Source: Pasteurella multocida subsp. multocida OH4807
Lineage (GTDB): Bacteria; Pseudomonadota; Gammaproteobacteria; Enterobacterales; Pasteurellaceae
Direction: 5' to 3'
Length of the DNA: 64,000 nt
NCBI GenBank assembly: GCA_000973525.1
Contig: CP004391.1
Location: 310,001-374,000 of the forward strand
Shown: piece after piece, positions 28,598 through 37,749 of the stretch
How positions within the stretch are numbered: the stretch's first letter is position 1
Layout: every line of letters begins with the position of its first letter
Translations under genes and position numbers: made by a program
Notes under the pieces: generated by a model
What the model was told of the DNA's origin: nothing
Database searches by the model: none
What the model saw: only the letters and a program-made list of their open reading frames with translations

Positions 28598-31120
28598 TTA
28601 AATCGTACGTTTAATTTCCACGACTTCAAAGACCTCAATCTGATCACCGACTTTCACATCATTGTAGTTCTTCACGCCGATACCACATTCCATACCGTTA
28701 CGTACTTCTGCGACGTCATCTTTAAAGCGACGTAATGATTCGAGTTCACCTTCAAAGATTACCACGTTATCACGTAATACGCGGATTGGATTGTTACGTT
28801 TCACAATACCTTCTGTCACCATACAACCTGCAATTGCGCCAAATTTCGGATGACGGAAAACATCACGCACTTCAGCAAGACCAATGATTTCTTGTTTAAA
28901 TTCAGGTTGTAACATCCCGCTCATCGCCGCTTTAATTTCGTTTAATAGCTCATAAATGATGGAATAGTAACGTAAATCAATGCTTTCTGATTCGATAATA
29001 CGACGAGCAGAAGCGTCGGCACGAACGTTAAAGCCAAGTACGATAGCATTTGAGGCTGCCGCTAAAGTTGCATCAGTTTCAGTAATACCACCTACACCTG
29101 AACCTACAACTTTCACTTTGACCTCTGCAGTAGAAAGCTCGTTCAATGATTGGCAAATTGCTTCCACAGAACCTTGTACGTCTGCTTTTACAATCACGTT
29201 CAATTCTGCCACATCGCCTTCTGCCATATTGGTAAACATATTTTCCAATTTCGCTTTTTGTTGACGAGCAAGTTTCACTTCGCGGAATTTACCTTGACGG
29301 TATAAAGCGACTTCACGTGCTTTTTTCTCGTCACGAACCACTGTCACTTCATCACCCGCTGCTGGTACGCCTGAAAGCCCTAACACCTCAACTGGAATTG
29401 ATGGTCCAGCCATTGCGACTTCTTTACCATTTTCGTTACGCATCGCACGTACACGACCGTATTCAAAGCCACAAAGTACGATGTCACCACGATGTAATGT
29501 ACCCGATTGAACGAGGATAGTTGCCACTGGACCACGACCTTTATCAAGGTAAGATTCAATCACCACCCCCGTTGCCATACCGTCTTTAACCGCAGTTAAT
29601 TCAAGTACTTCTGATTGTAATAAGATTGCTTCAAGTAACTCATCAACGCCTGTACCTTTCTTCGCAGATACGTAAACGAATTGAGTATCACCACCGAATT
29701 TCTCAGCAACTACTTCGTGTTGTAATAATTCCGTTTCTACACGCTCTGGATTTGCTTCAGGTTTATCAATTTTGTTTACTGCAACAACAATTGGTACACC
29801 CGCTGCTTTTGCGTGTTGAATAGCTTCGATTGTTTGTGGCATCACACCATCATCCGCCGCAACCACAAGCACAACGATATCTGTTGCTTTTGCGCCACGT
29901 GCACGCATTGAGGTAAAGGCTGCGTGTCCTGGTGTATCTAAGAAGGTGATCATTTTGCCGTCTTCAGTTTCTACGTGGTATGCACCGATATGCTGAGTAA
30001 TACCACCTGCTTCGCCTGAAGCCACTTTCGCTTTACGAATATAGTCAAGTAATGAGGTTTTACCATGGTCAACGTGACCCATAATTGTCACAACTGGCGC
30101 ACGAGTTACTAATTCCGCATCGACATCGCGGTCACTCATTACTGATTCTTCCAGTTCGTTCTCTTTACGAATGATAACTTTGTGTCCCATTTCTTCTGCA
30201 ACAAGTTGTGCAGTTTCTTGGTCGATCACTTGGTTAATGGTTGCCATAGCCCCCATTTTCATCATTGTTTTGATCACTTCTGTTGCTTTTACTGCCATTT
30301 TATTTGCCAGTTCAGCCACAGTAATGGTTTCACCAATCACCACATCACGGTTAACCGCTTGTGCGGGTTTCGTGAAGGCTTGTTGTAATGCGCTGCCTTT
30401 CTTCGCATTTTTGCCTTTACCATTTTTGCCATCTTTTTGATTACGACGATTAGATTCACGTTCAGTTTTTGAGCTTTCATCTTCACGTCCGCCTTTTTTC
30501 GCTTTCACGACTTTATTTTTGCCACCACGATTACGGCTTTCTTTACGACGTGCTTCTTCGTCTTCCGCTTCACGTGCATAACTTGATGTTAAGTGATAAT
30601 CCGCATAATCATCACTTGAGTCTGAATCTACGTCATCATCGCTTAACTCAGCATAACGTTTCGCTTCTTCTGCCGCTTTACGCGCTTGCTCTTCTGCTTT
30701 TTGGCGCGCTAACTCATCTGCTTTGCGACGTAGCTCGGCTTCTTCGGCACGGCGTTTTTCTTTTTCTGCATCCACCACTTTCGTTGGGACTACAGCCGCT
30801 TGTGCTTTTTTAGTTTCTTCTGTCGCTTTCATTTCTTCAGCTTTTGCTTGTTTTGCTTTTTCCGCTTCAAGACGTGCTTTTTCTTCAGCTTCTTTTTTAG
30901 CCTTTTCCGCCGCTAATCTTTCCGCTTCTTCTGCCGCTTTCAACTTCGCTTCTTCTGCACGTTTTGCGGCATCGGTTGGCACAGTACGCTTTTTACGGAC
31001 TTCTACTTGTACTTCTTTTGCTTTCCCCCCCGCTGTTGTGCTGACAGTGGTTTTCGTTCTACGCTGTAAACTCAGTTTTTTTGGGGCTGTACCATCCGCT
31101 TTTTTTACATCTTCTGTCAT
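28598..31120 (-). CDS. infB: Translation initiation factor IF-2
   Basis: GTPase that brings fMet-tRNA to the 30S subunit. The ATG at 31118-31120 is chosen because GGGAGG lies seven bases upstream; an extended frame to 31135 overlaps the nusA stop and uses that ribosome site as codons. The 840 residues include a long Lys/Glu/Ala-rich N-terminal coiled coil (about 20-170), a basic segment, then the G domain with GHVDHGKTS near residue 347, DTPGHAAF and NKIDKPEA, followed by the C-terminal fMet-tRNA-binding domains. It follows nusA by 14 bases. Confidence 0.97.
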   Translation of the reverse strand: MTEDVKKADGTAPKKLSLQRRTKTTVSTTAGGKAKEVQVEVRKKRTVPTDAAKRAEEAKLKAAEEAERLAAEKAKKEAEEKARLEAEKAKQAKAEEMKATEETKKAQAAVVPTKVVDAEKEKRRAEEAELRRKADELARQKAEEQARKAAEEAKRYAELSDDDVDSDSSDDYADYHLTSSYAREAEDEEARRKESRNRGGKNKVVKAKKGGREDESSKTERESNRRNQKDGKNGKGKNAKKGSALQQAFTKPAQAVNRDVVIGETITVAELANKMAVKATEVIKTMMKMGAMATINQVIDQETAQLVAEEMGHKVIIRKENELEESVMSDRDVDAELVTRAPVVTIMGHVDHGKTSLLDYIRKAKVASGEAGGITQHIGAYHVETEDGKMITFLDTPGHAAFTSMRARGAKATDIVVLVVAADDGVMPQTIEAIQHAKAAGVPIVVAVNKIDKPEANPERVETELLQHEVVAEKFGGDTQFVYVSAKKGTGVDELLEAILLQSEVLELTAVKDGMATGVVIESYLDKGRGPVATILVQSGTLHRGDIVLCGFEYGRVRAMRNENGKEVAMAGPSIPVEVLGLSGVPAAGDEVTVVRDEKKAREVALYRQGKFREVKLARQQKAKLENMFTNMAEGDVAELNVIVKADVQGSVEAICQSLNELSTAEVKVKVVGSGVGGITETDATLAAASNAIVLGFNVRADASARRIIESESIDLRYYSIIYELLNEIKAAMSGMLQPEFKQEIIGLAEVRDVFRHPKFGAIAGCMVTEGIVKRNNPIRVLRDNVVIFEGELESLRRFKDDVAEVRNGMECGIGVKNYNDVKVGDQIEVFEVVEIKRTI

Positions 31121-31134
31121 CTCTTTTCCTCCCA

Positions 31135-32619
31135 TTACTCACTGAACCAACAGATATTACGTGCTGCCATAATAAAGTCTGCTGCCTGTTCTGCAGTTAA
31201 TTCTTCAATATCTGCTAAATCATCCACACCTTGCTCGGCAAGTTCCTCCAAGGTTGTAATTTTTTTCTCTGCTAATTTTAATGCGATATGACGATTCATA
31301 CCGTCTAAGTTCAGTAAACGTTCTTCAATATGTGCTTGTTTTAACGCTTCTTCTTCCGCTAATGCGGCAGCAGTAAGTGCATTTTTGGCTCTTGTCTGCA
31401 ATTCTTCAACTAGATCCTCATCCTCCAAACCATCAATCGCTGTTAACTCACTGACAGAAACGTACGCTAATTCGTCTAAAGTTGAAAAACCTTCTTCAAT
31501 CAGAAGATGTGCAAAATCTTCATCAATCTCTAATGTATTCATGAACAGTTTTAACACTTTATTGTCTTCTGCTTGATGTTTTTCGTCTAATTCATCGGTG
31601 GTCATCACATTTAATGTCCAACCCGTTAACTGTGTTGCGAGACGAACGTTCTGACCGTTACGACCAATCGCTTGTGCTAAATTTGCTGACTCAACTGCAA
31701 TATCCATTGAATGTGAATCTTCATCAACAACAATTGAACTGACATCCGCTGGTGCCATCGCATTAATCACGAATTGTGCTGGATTATCATCCCAAAGCAC
31801 AATATCAACACGCTCACCACCTAATTCGTTAGTGATCGCTTGTACACGCGCACCACGCATACCTACACAAGCACCTACTGGATCGATACGTTTGTCATTG
31901 CTTTTTACTGCAATTTTCGCACGAGAACCTGGGTCACGAGCCGCGCTCTTAATTTCAATAAGTTCTTCACCAATTTCAGGCACTTCAATACGGAATAGCT
32001 CAATTAACATTTCTGGCTTAGCACGCGTCACAAATAGCTGCGCACCTTTACTTTCTGGGCTAACTTTATACAACACACCACGTACACGATCACCTGGGCG
32101 GAAATTTTCGCGTGGTAACATATCTTCACGTAAGATTACAGCTTCAGCTTGTTGACCTAAATCTAATACGATATTGTCACGGTTCACTTTTTTCACAGTT
32201 CCCGTCACGATTTCACCTTCTTGTGAACGAAACTGTTCAACAATCTTATTACGCTCAGCTTCACGAATTTTGGTACTAATCACTTGACGAGCAGTTTGCA
32301 TGGTAATACGGTCGAATGCGACAGATTCAATTTGATCTTCAACATAATCACCTAATTGTACATTTGGATCTTCAAACTGTGCCGCTTCTAACGTGATTTC
32401 TTTGGTTGGGTTGGTCACTTCTTCTACCACTAACCAACGACGAAAGGTATCAAATTCACCTGTTTTAGGGTTAATCACTACACGCACATCAATTTCTTGC
32501 TCATATTTTTTCTTAGTTGAAAGTGCTAATGCGCTTTCTAGTGCTTCAAAAATTTTTTCGCGTGGTAATAATTTCTCGTTTGATACGGCTTCAGCAGCCA
32601 ATAAAAGTTCTTTACTCAT
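31135..32619 (-). CDS. nusA: Transcription termination/antitermination factor NusA
   Basis: RNA-polymerase-binding factor for pausing, termination and antitermination. Its 494 residues have the N-terminal polymerase domain ([16 protein letters not shown]), an S1 domain near residue 135 ([21 protein letters not shown]), KH domains with [14 protein letters not shown] and [13 protein letters not shown], and two acidic C-terminal repeats. It lies between rimP and infB with 17- and 14-base spacings, consistent with one operon. Confidence 0.97.
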   Translation of the reverse strand: MSKELLLAAEAVSNEKLLPREKIFEALESALALSTKKKYEQEIDVRVVINPKTGEFDTFRRWLVVEEVTNPTKEITLEAAQFEDPNVQLGDYVEDQIESVAFDRITMQTARQVISTKIREAERNKIVEQFRSQEGEIVTGTVKKVNRDNIVLDLGQQAEAVILREDMLPRENFRPGDRVRGVLYKVSPESKGAQLFVTRAKPEMLIELFRIEVPEIGEELIEIKSAARDPGSRAKIAVKSNDKRIDPVGACVGMRGARVQAITNELGGERVDIVLWDDNPAQFVINAMAPADVSSIVVDEDSHSMDIAVESANLAQAIGRNGQNVRLATQLTGWTLNVMTTDELDEKHQAEDNKVLKLFMNTLEIDEDFAHLLIEEGFSTLDELAYVSVSELTAIDGLEDEDLVEELQTRAKNALTAAALAEEEALKQAHIEERLLNLDGMNRHIALKLAEKKITTLEELAEQGVDDLADIEELTAEQAADFIMAARNICWFSE

Positions 32620-32636
32620 TGCTCTGTTTGCTCCTG

Positions 32637-33092
32637 TTAAAATTTAGGAATAATATTGGCTTTCTGAATATTGCCAAACACTAACACTTGTTCTTGACCA
32701 TCAACAATTAAGGTCAACATATCGTTTTCGATTTTCTCTAATTTCCCTTGCCATTTACGGCGATCTAATACGGGGATGCGTAAATGTACGACAATTTCTT
32801 GACCGATATAACGTTGATACTGTGCTAAAGTAAACAAGGCTCGCTCGAGACCTGGGGAAGATACCTCTAAGTTATATTTATCTGCAATCGGATCTTCAAC
32901 ATCTAAAATCGCACTTACTTGGCGACTGACATCGGCACAATCTTCAACAGTCACGCCACCTTCTTTATCAATATATACACGCACGGTTAAATATCTGCCC
33001 GAACGTTGGCATTCTATCCCCCAAAGTTCACAGCCTAAATCTTCAACGGATGCTTGTAATAATGCTTGTAATTTTTGTTCTAACGTTGCCAA
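32637..33092 (-). CDS. rimP: Ribosome maturation factor RimP
   Basis: 151-residue factor needed for 30S maturation. Landmarks are the [12 protein letters not shown] block near residue 18 and [16 protein letters not shown] near 70. It is the first gene of rimP-nusA-infB. Two terminators stand between it and the upstream fMet tRNA, so an operon promoter probably lies in 33093-33180 or some readthrough occurs. Confidence 0.96.
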   Translation of the reverse strand: MATLEQKLQALLQASVEDLGCELWGIECQRSGRYLTVRVYIDKEGGVTVEDCADVSRQVSAILDVEDPIADKYNLEVSSPGLERALFTLAQYQRYIGQEIVVHLRIPVLDRRKWQGKLEKIENDMLTLIVDGQEQVLVFGNIQKANIIPKF

Positions 33093-33181
33093 AACAAAAT
33101 CCTCATAATATGTTTAATGACTCATCATACACTTATCTTTTCGCGTGAATGATTATTCATCTCAAATTTTAGACGTAAAAA

Positions 33182-33204
33182 AAGGACTCGAGAATCCAGT
33201 CCTT
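33182..33204 (-). terminator. Second terminator downstream of tRNA-fMet
   Basis: AAGGACT (33182-33188) pairs with AGTCCTT (33198-33204), with T7 following on the minus strand. Confidence 0.7.
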
Positions 33205-33230
33205 ACATCAAAAAATCCTTATCCAGATAC

Positions 33231-33255
33231 GAAAAAACCCCATTATATATTGGGG
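33231..33255 (-). terminator. First terminator downstream of tRNA-fMet
   Basis: CCCCA (33238-33242) pairs with TGGGG (33251-33255) around an A/T loop, with T6 after it on the minus strand. It lies 26 bases past the tRNA 3' end. Confidence 0.65.
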
Positions 33256-33280
33256 CTTCTTTACTGAACAGTCTGTAAAG

Positions 33281-33357
33281 TGGTTGCGGGGGCCGGATTT
33301 GAACCGACGGCCTTCGGGTTATGAGCCCGACGAGCTACCAAGCTGCTCCACCCCGCG
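33281..33357 (-). tRNA. Initiator tRNA-fMet (CAT)
   Basis: 77 nt with CCA encoded. The 5' end CGCGGGG faces CCCCGCA, leaving the C1-A72 mismatch typical of initiator tRNA; the anticodon stem has GGG/CCC flanking CTCATAA, and the T-loop reads GGTTCAAATCC. It is followed by rimP-nusA-infB, as in E. coli (metY locus). Confidence 0.97.
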
Positions 33358-33373
33358 TCCGAAATATGCGCGT

Positions 33374-33401
33374 ATTATAAAGCGTTCATCAAAAATAGCA
33401 A
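33374..33401 (-). promoter_or_regulatory. Promoter of tRNA-fMet
   Basis: On the minus strand TTGCTA (33396-33401), 16-base spacer, TATAAT (33374-33379), followed by a GC-rich discriminator ACGCGC, as expected for a stringently controlled tRNA promoter. Confidence 0.75.
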
Positions 33402-33408
33402 GTTATAA

Positions 33409-33445
33409 TTATCAACTTTTTAAGTATTATCAAAAAAGTTGATAA
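33409..33445. repeat. Long A/T hairpin upstream of tRNA-fMet
   Basis: TTATCAACTTTTT (33409-33421) pairs with AAAAAGTTGATAA (33433-33445): 13 bp, loop 11. It follows the small lipoprotein gene and may end its message, although the stem is poor in GC. Confidence 0.55.
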
Positions 33446-33463
33446 AATCAAACTTACACTATA

Positions 33464-33598
33464 TTAAAAACGAACACCTGTGCCGACACCGACACCAACT
33501 CCCACTCCGCTGCTTCCTCCACCTGCATTGATGCTCCCACCGATAGCGCAGTTAGATAACAAAAGACTCATTACAATCATCATCACGTACTTTTTCAT
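33464..33598 (-). CDS. Small Gly/Val-rich lipoprotein, 44 residues
   Basis: ATG at 33596-33598 follows AAGGGGAAG, and the frame runs to TAA at 33464-33466. The product starts MKKYVMMIVMSLLLSNC, a lipoprotein signal with LSNC as lipobox (Cys17), so the mature lipidated peptide is only about 28 residues: AIGGSINAGGGSSG followed by a GVGVGVGVG tract and TGVRF. It begins one base after the kinase-like gene stops, which points to co-transcription. I recognise no family. The repeat-like tail could suit an outer-membrane spacer; no function is assigned. Confidence 0.65.
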   Translation of the reverse strand: MKKYVMMIVMSLLLSNCAIGGSINAGGGSSGVGVGVGVGTGVRF

Positions 33599-33599
33599 A

Positions 33600-34343
33600 C
33601 TACTTCCCCTTACTCAGTTGAGCAGACATATTGTCAAATAAACGATAAATTGCAATTAAATCTGTTTTTGCAATCGGCTTAAATGGTAACAAAAGATAAT
33701 ACACAAGGCGATACCGACGTAATATTGCACAAACACGTTGCCAGACTTGTGGATCTCCTAACGCCGTATACAAGCCGATCACGTTTTGTACCTCGTGATC
33801 TGAAATCACTTTTGCACGACACAATCCATGCAAAAAAATTAATACATCACGCGCTTTGTCTCCCACAAGATGATTTTTATGGTAGACATGTGCCTCAAAA
33901 TCTAAAAACGTGACTTCCCCGTTACGCCATGCAATATCACGCAACGCGGGGCGACCATGAATTAATCCTTTATTGTGCAAATCAATCAGGGCTTTCGTAC
34001 AATCAAATAAAATCGTTCTTTTTACACTGTCCGATACCTCAGGATCTTCTTTCCAGTTGATCGCTGTTCTTCCTGCATCGTCTAATACTAAAAAGTCTTC
34101 ATCATACAACATCACTTGAGGCACAGGTGCATGCACAGATTCAAAATACTGTAAGGTTTTAATTTCTTGTTGAAAAGACTTTTTAGGATTAGGTTTTAAG
34201 CATTTCCAGATAAAACTCAACTGCTCTGGTTGTTTTAACCAAAAACGCCGATTTTGATATTCAAAACAATAAATTCTTGTTCCTCTATGGGTATTAACTA
34301 AGGCTCTGACATAGTCCTCAAAAGAGGCATCTATCGATTCCAC
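33600..34343 (-). CDS. Protein-kinase-fold protein (Kdo/BUD32-like)
   Basis: 247 residues from a GTG start at 34341-34343 with AAGGA upstream. The central motif HGRPALRDIAWRNG (about residue 129) followed by VTFLDFEAH is the catalytic-loop and DFG-equivalent pattern of small kinase-fold proteins such as lipopolysaccharide Kdo kinase or BUD32/RIO types; RFWLKQPEQ (about residue 33) could hold the ATP-site lysine. The basic C-terminal third (RRYRLVYYLLLPFK) may touch the membrane. Substrate not known; a role in envelope sugar phosphorylation is only a guess. It is co-oriented with the 44-residue lipoprotein that follows. Confidence 0.7.
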   Translation of the reverse strand: MESIDASFEDYVRALVNTHRGTRIYCFEYQNRRFWLKQPEQLSFIWKCLKPNPKKSFQQEIKTLQYFESVHAPVPQVMLYDEDFLVLDDAGRTAINWKEDPEVSDSVKRTILFDCTKALIDLHNKGLIHGRPALRDIAWRNGEVTFLDFEAHVYHKNHLVGDKARDVLIFLHGLCRAKVISDHEVQNVIGLYTALGDPQVWQRVCAILRRYRLVYYLLLPFKPIAKTDLIAIYRLFDNMSAQLSKGK

Positions 34344-34368
34344 ATTTTTTCCTTTTCTTCAAATAAGA

Positions 34369-34394
34369 AAGTGCGGTCAATTTGAACCGCACTT
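34369..34394. terminator. Inverted uptake-signal pair
   Basis: AAGTGCGGT (34369-34377) and ACCGCACTT (34386-34394) form a hairpin whose stem extends inward (CAA/TTG). It lies after the lipoprotein gene at 34412 on the minus strand and can act as its terminator. Confidence 0.75.
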
Positions 34395-34411
34395 TGTGTT
34401 GACTACATGAT

Positions 34412-35104
34412 TTACTTTTTGATTAAGCTGAGTTTACTGACTTTATCGCCAGACAATTGGCAATCCATGGTATAGTATTGGTTGCCATTTAAACGTACCA
34501 TTGCATGAATACTGTTTGCCGTTACCACCGCATTATCAGGGCTACGGAAAACACGATGAGTTTGTGCAACCTGCTGAATTTTAGCAATACACAAATAATT
34601 CACTTTTGCATCATTTCCAGTATTAATCCGTCCAGCACTGCCATCTGCTTTGTTATACCCTAAGATTTTGTGCAGTTTTTTACTTTGTGCCAAGAGTGCC
34701 TGTTGTTTTTCTATACTAGGCTCGACTTTCTGACCATTTACATTCACAGCTGCGGTCATTTTTGCCATATTATCGAATTGATAAATACCGCTTTCATCTT
34801 GAATGACATTAATTTTACCAGCTTGGTAAAAGAATTGACTTATTTTTCCATCTTTTTGTACTTTAATTAACTCAGGCTGTGTGCTTAAATATGCAATATA
34901 TTGTTCATTATTGTGTACATATTCAAACGTCTCCAATGCTGCTGCTCTTTGCTCTAAACTTGCGAGATCCACCCCCAGAGTTTTTGTCACAACTTTCGCG
35001 GAAACAACAGGCGCATGTTGTGGAACAATTTCAGATAAATGGCTACAAGCAGACAAAGTCAATACAGATGAGAATAGTAAAGCGAGAGTAGAAAATTGAC
35101 GCAT
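34412..35104 (-). CDS. Putative lipoprotein of unknown function
   Basis: 230 residues with a lipoprotein signal: MRQFSTLALLFSSVLTLSAC, lipobox LSAC with the lipid cysteine at residue 20. TAAGGAAA precedes the ATG. The mature part is mixed alpha/beta with a repeated feature of short conserved aromatic strands (QYIAYLS; ISQFFYQAGKINVIQDESG; QYYTMDCQL); two later cysteines (near residues 172 and 217) could form a disulfide. I recognise no family. It stands alone between an uptake-signal hairpin and a quiet gap. Confidence 0.7.
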   Translation of the reverse strand: MRQFSTLALLFSSVLTLSACSHLSEIVPQHAPVVSAKVVTKTLGVDLASLEQRAAALETFEYVHNNEQYIAYLSTQPELIKVQKDGKISQFFYQAGKINVIQDESGIYQFDNMAKMTAAVNVNGQKVEPSIEKQQALLAQSKKLHKILGYNKADGSAGRINTGNDAKVNYLCIAKIQQVAQTHRVFRSPDNAVVTANSIHAMVRLNGNQYYTMDCQLSGDKVSKLSLIKK

Positions 35105-35222
35105 AAAGTTTCCTTAAAAAATCGAAAATATTTACTGATTTTAACAAACTTTAAACTATTTTTGAATAAAAACTCTACTAAAAAAGAATAATTTACTGAC
35201 AGTTTAACGTTAAAATAAAAAA

Positions 35223-35245
35223 TAACGAGGCATATCACCTCGTTA
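35223..35245 (-). terminator. Terminator after nagK
   Basis: TAACGAGG (35223-35230) and CCTCGTTA (35238-35245), with a T6 run beyond it on the minus strand. Confidence 0.85.
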
Positions 35246-35256
35246 CATTTTCTTTT

Positions 35257-36171
35257 TTATTTCGTTAAAAATAGTGCAGCGGCACCACGCACTCCCCCTG
35301 AATCACCGTATTTTGCCTTTTTAATCAGCGGCACTTTTGCACTACGCAATAAATGAGCAGGTAAGGCTTTCGGTAAGGCGTCATAAAGATAATCAAAATT
35401 CGATAAGCCACCACCCAATACTATCACATGAGGATCCAAGGTAGTAATAATATTCGCTATCGATACGGCACACAGCTCAACAAAAAGTTCAACAAATTTG
35501 ACCGCACTTTTCTCTCCCGCATAAAAACGTTGGATAATCTCTTTGGCACTTAATATTTCACCTTGTAAATCACGATATAACATTTCAAAGCCACGACCAG
35601 ACAAATACGTGTCCAAACAAGCATGATTACCACAACCACAAGCATAAATTGGAGCCTTATCCCAGCCAAGTAATTTAAGCGCATGATAATTTAATTGTGT
35701 ATGACCAAGTTCGCCTGCCATTCCTGTTTGACCTGAGTGTACTTTACCATTAAAAATCAGTCCGCCCCCAAAACCTGTGCCTAAAATTAAACCAAGAACA
35801 AAAGGATAGTCTTTATTTTCTTCATCCCACGCTTCAGATAAGGCAAAACAGTTAGCATCATTCTCAGCACGCACTTCACGTCCAAGGCGCGCTGATAAAT
35901 CTTTCACAATTGGTTGATGATCGGCTACAGGAATATTCACAATTTCAGCAATCCCAGTAGAAGGATTCACGAACCCTGGAATCCCTAATCCTACCGTTCC
36001 TTTGCAGTGAAACATATCATCTGCTTTTTTCACTAAACTCTCTATGGTATTGAGCCATTCTTCATAACTCTTTTTCGGTGTTTCAACTCGCTCACTATAA
36101 AGTTTTTCTAGCTTCTCATTAAATACAGCAAGCTCAATTTTTGTACCGCCAATATCAAATCCGTATAACAT
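35257..36171 (-). CDS. nagK: N-acetylglucosamine kinase (ROK family)
   Basis: Phosphorylates GlcNAc to GlcNAc-6-phosphate, feeding amino-sugar and cell-wall recycling. The start is the ATG at 36169-36171 preceded by GAGG; a GTG six bases upstream is less well placed. The 304 residues (E. coli 303) show the ROK ATP motif [23 protein letters not shown] near 105, ELGH near 155 and the zinc cluster [21 protein letters not shown]-type regulator, nagC, lies 8 kb away in the same window, but the two are not in one operon. An uptake core lies at 35511-35519. Confidence 0.94.
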   Translation of the reverse strand: MLYGFDIGGTKIELAVFNEKLEKLYSERVETPKKSYEEWLNTIESLVKKADDMFHCKGTVGLGIPGFVNPSTGIAEIVNIPVADHQPIVKDLSARLGREVRAENDANCFALSEAWDEENKDYPFVLGLILGTGFGGGLIFNGKVHSGQTGMAGELGHTQLNYHALKLLGWDKAPIYACGCGNHACLDTYLSGRGFEMLYRDLQGEILSAKEIIQRFYAGEKSAVKFVELFVELCAVSIANIITTLDPHVIVLGGGLSNFDYLYDALPKALPAHLLRSAKVPLIKKAKYGDSGGVRGAAALFLTK

Positions 36172-36219
36172 ATTCACCTCACGATAAAAATCATCTTGAT
36201 TTTAACGACTTTGTCATTT

Positions 36220-36984
36220 TTATTTCTTGATAAAAATCGCCTTTTTTTGCAAAAAAGCAAAAATTCCCCAATGCACGCAAAATGCAAGTAAGGTACTCAC
36301 CAACAAATCTATAGGATAATGCATACCAAAACGTAAGCGACTAAATAACATCAATAGCGCCCAAACTGCTGTTGTAGTTACTAACAAGTTGGCTGCTAGC
36401 GTACGCACACCAAGTAGCTGTACAAATCCCACCGCCAGCATTAACCAGGTTGCAGCAAAAATCGTGTGGCCTGATGGGAAAGCATAACCGACTTCTTTCT
36501 CGTAGTGATCTTTCAGCCACTCAGGTGTATCTGTTTCTGTTTGATAAAATTGCTCAACGATGTGGGAGCGCTGCTCTCTGTCTTGTGCATAAAAGTGTTC
36601 TGCGCTCATACCTAATTCTTGCACAACATACACCACATAAGGACGAGGTTCTGAAAACATATTCTTCAAACCGCTCTTTATCCCTTGCGTCATAATCACG
36701 GCAAATGCCATCACGATCACACTGATAAGCCACTGCTTACGATTTGAAAACAAAGGAAAAAACAAGAGAGGAAAAATCGCACAGGTAATAATCGCATAAG
36801 GCACACTCCCCGTTTCTGTTAAAAGATAGAGAGGGTAATCATAGGGCGTCATTAAATCATTGTTATTCCACTGCCATGCAAAAATCCAAGCAAAAAAAGG
36901 GACAATACAAAGCAATAAGGTATATAATGATAATCTTTTTAACATATTTATAACCATAACATGAAGAATCTGAAAGAATTGCAT
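36220..36984 (-). CDS. pgpB: Phosphatidylglycerophosphatase B (PAP2 family)
   Basis: Membrane lipid phosphatase that acts on phosphatidylglycerophosphate and undecaprenyl pyrophosphate. PAP2 motifs are all visible: KSGLKNMFSEPRP (about residue 106), YAFPSGHT (about 170) and SRLRFGMHYPIDLL (about 216), between hydrophobic helices. The start is uncertain: in-frame ATGs occur at 36984, 36957 and 36945 and none has a good ribosome site; the last (MLKRLSLYT) gives the cleanest N-terminal membrane helix. It is divergent from ribA across a short gap. Confidence 0.9.
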   Translation of the reverse strand: MQFFQILHVMVINMLKRLSLYTLLLCIVPFFAWIFAWQWNNNDLMTPYDYPLYLLTETGSVPYAIITCAIFPLLFFPLFSNRKQWLISVIVMAFAVIMTQGIKSGLKNMFSEPRPYVVYVVQELGMSAEHFYAQDREQRSHIVEQFYQTETDTPEWLKDHYEKEVGYAFPSGHTIFAATWLMLAVGFVQLLGVRTLAANLLVTTTAVWALLMLFSRLRFGMHYPIDLLVSTLLAFCVHWGIFAFLQKKAIFIKK

Positions 36985-37021
36985 TCTATCAGATAAAGTG
37001 TAAAAAGAATAAGGATTGATT

Positions 37022-37681
37022 ATGGCAAAAATTCAACGCGTCACTGAAGCCAATTTGCCAACGGAATTTGGGGTATTCAAAATCGTCGGATTTGAATTTC
37101 CTGATACGAAAAAAGAACATGTGGCATTGGTTTTAGGTGATATCGAAAATACTGACGAGCCTATCCTTGCTCGGATTCATTCAGAATGCCTGACAGGTGA
37201 TGCCTTACATAGCTTAAAATGTGATTGTGGTTTCCAGCTAGCTGCTGCATTACGTCAAATTAGCGAAGCAGGACGAGGGGTATTGCTCTATCATCGGGAA
37301 GAAGGGCGTGGCATTGGGTTAATAAACAAAATTAGAGCATATGCGTTACAAGATCAAGGCATGGATACGATTGAGGCAAATCTCGCTTTGGGATTTGCTG
37401 CTGATGAACGTAACTTTGAAGTCTGTGCCGATATGTTCGATTTATTGGGGGTAAAAGAGATCCGTTTACTCACTAACAATCCCAATAAAATTGAGACCAT
37501 GCGAAAATCGGGGATTAATATCGTAGAACGCGTTGCCCTTAACGTTGGTGAAAATCGTTACAATACTGAATACTTGGATACAAAAGCCAAAAAAATGGGA
37601 CACTTTATTGTACATAACCAGCAAAAACATCTCCTTGAATGTCCTTACTGCTCTGAAGAAGTCCCAACTCAAAACAAATAA
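37022..37681 (+). CDS. ribA: GTP cyclohydrolase II
   Basis: First step of riboflavin synthesis from GTP. The start is ATG 37022 with AAGGA six bases upstream (an in-frame TTG at 37016 is too close). The 219-residue product carries the zinc cysteines C56, C67 and C69 (SECLTGD...LKCDCG) and the catalytic [10 protein letters not shown] loop. It is longer than E. coli RibA (196) by a C-terminal tail with a CPYC pair. ribD is elsewhere in the window and not linked. Confidence 0.95.
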   Translation: MAKIQRVTEANLPTEFGVFKIVGFEFPDTKKEHVALVLGDIENTDEPILARIHSECLTGDALHSLKCDCGFQLAAALRQISEAGRGVLLYHREEGRGIGLINKIRAYALQDQGMDTIEANLALGFAADERNFEVCADMFDLLGVKEIRLLTNNPNKIETMRKSGINIVERVALNVGENRYNTEYLDTKAKKMGHFIVHNQQKHLLECPYCSEEVPTQNK

Positions 37682-37688
37682 TGATAAG

Positions 37689-37711
37689 TTGCCCACAGAT
37701 ACCGTGGGCAA
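37689..37711 (+). terminator. Hairpin after ribA
   Basis: TTGCCCAC (37689-37696) and GTGGGCAA (37704-37711): a perfect 8-bp stem but no T tract. Confidence 0.5.
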
Positions 37712-37749
37712 TCTATGGATAAAACTGACCCCACTGTTATCTCACTTTT

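Noticed and set aside
30723..31145. 140-codon Ala/Ser/Phe-rich frame antisense to infB
   Set aside because: It is the reverse of the repetitive Lys/Glu/Ala N-terminal coding region of infB.
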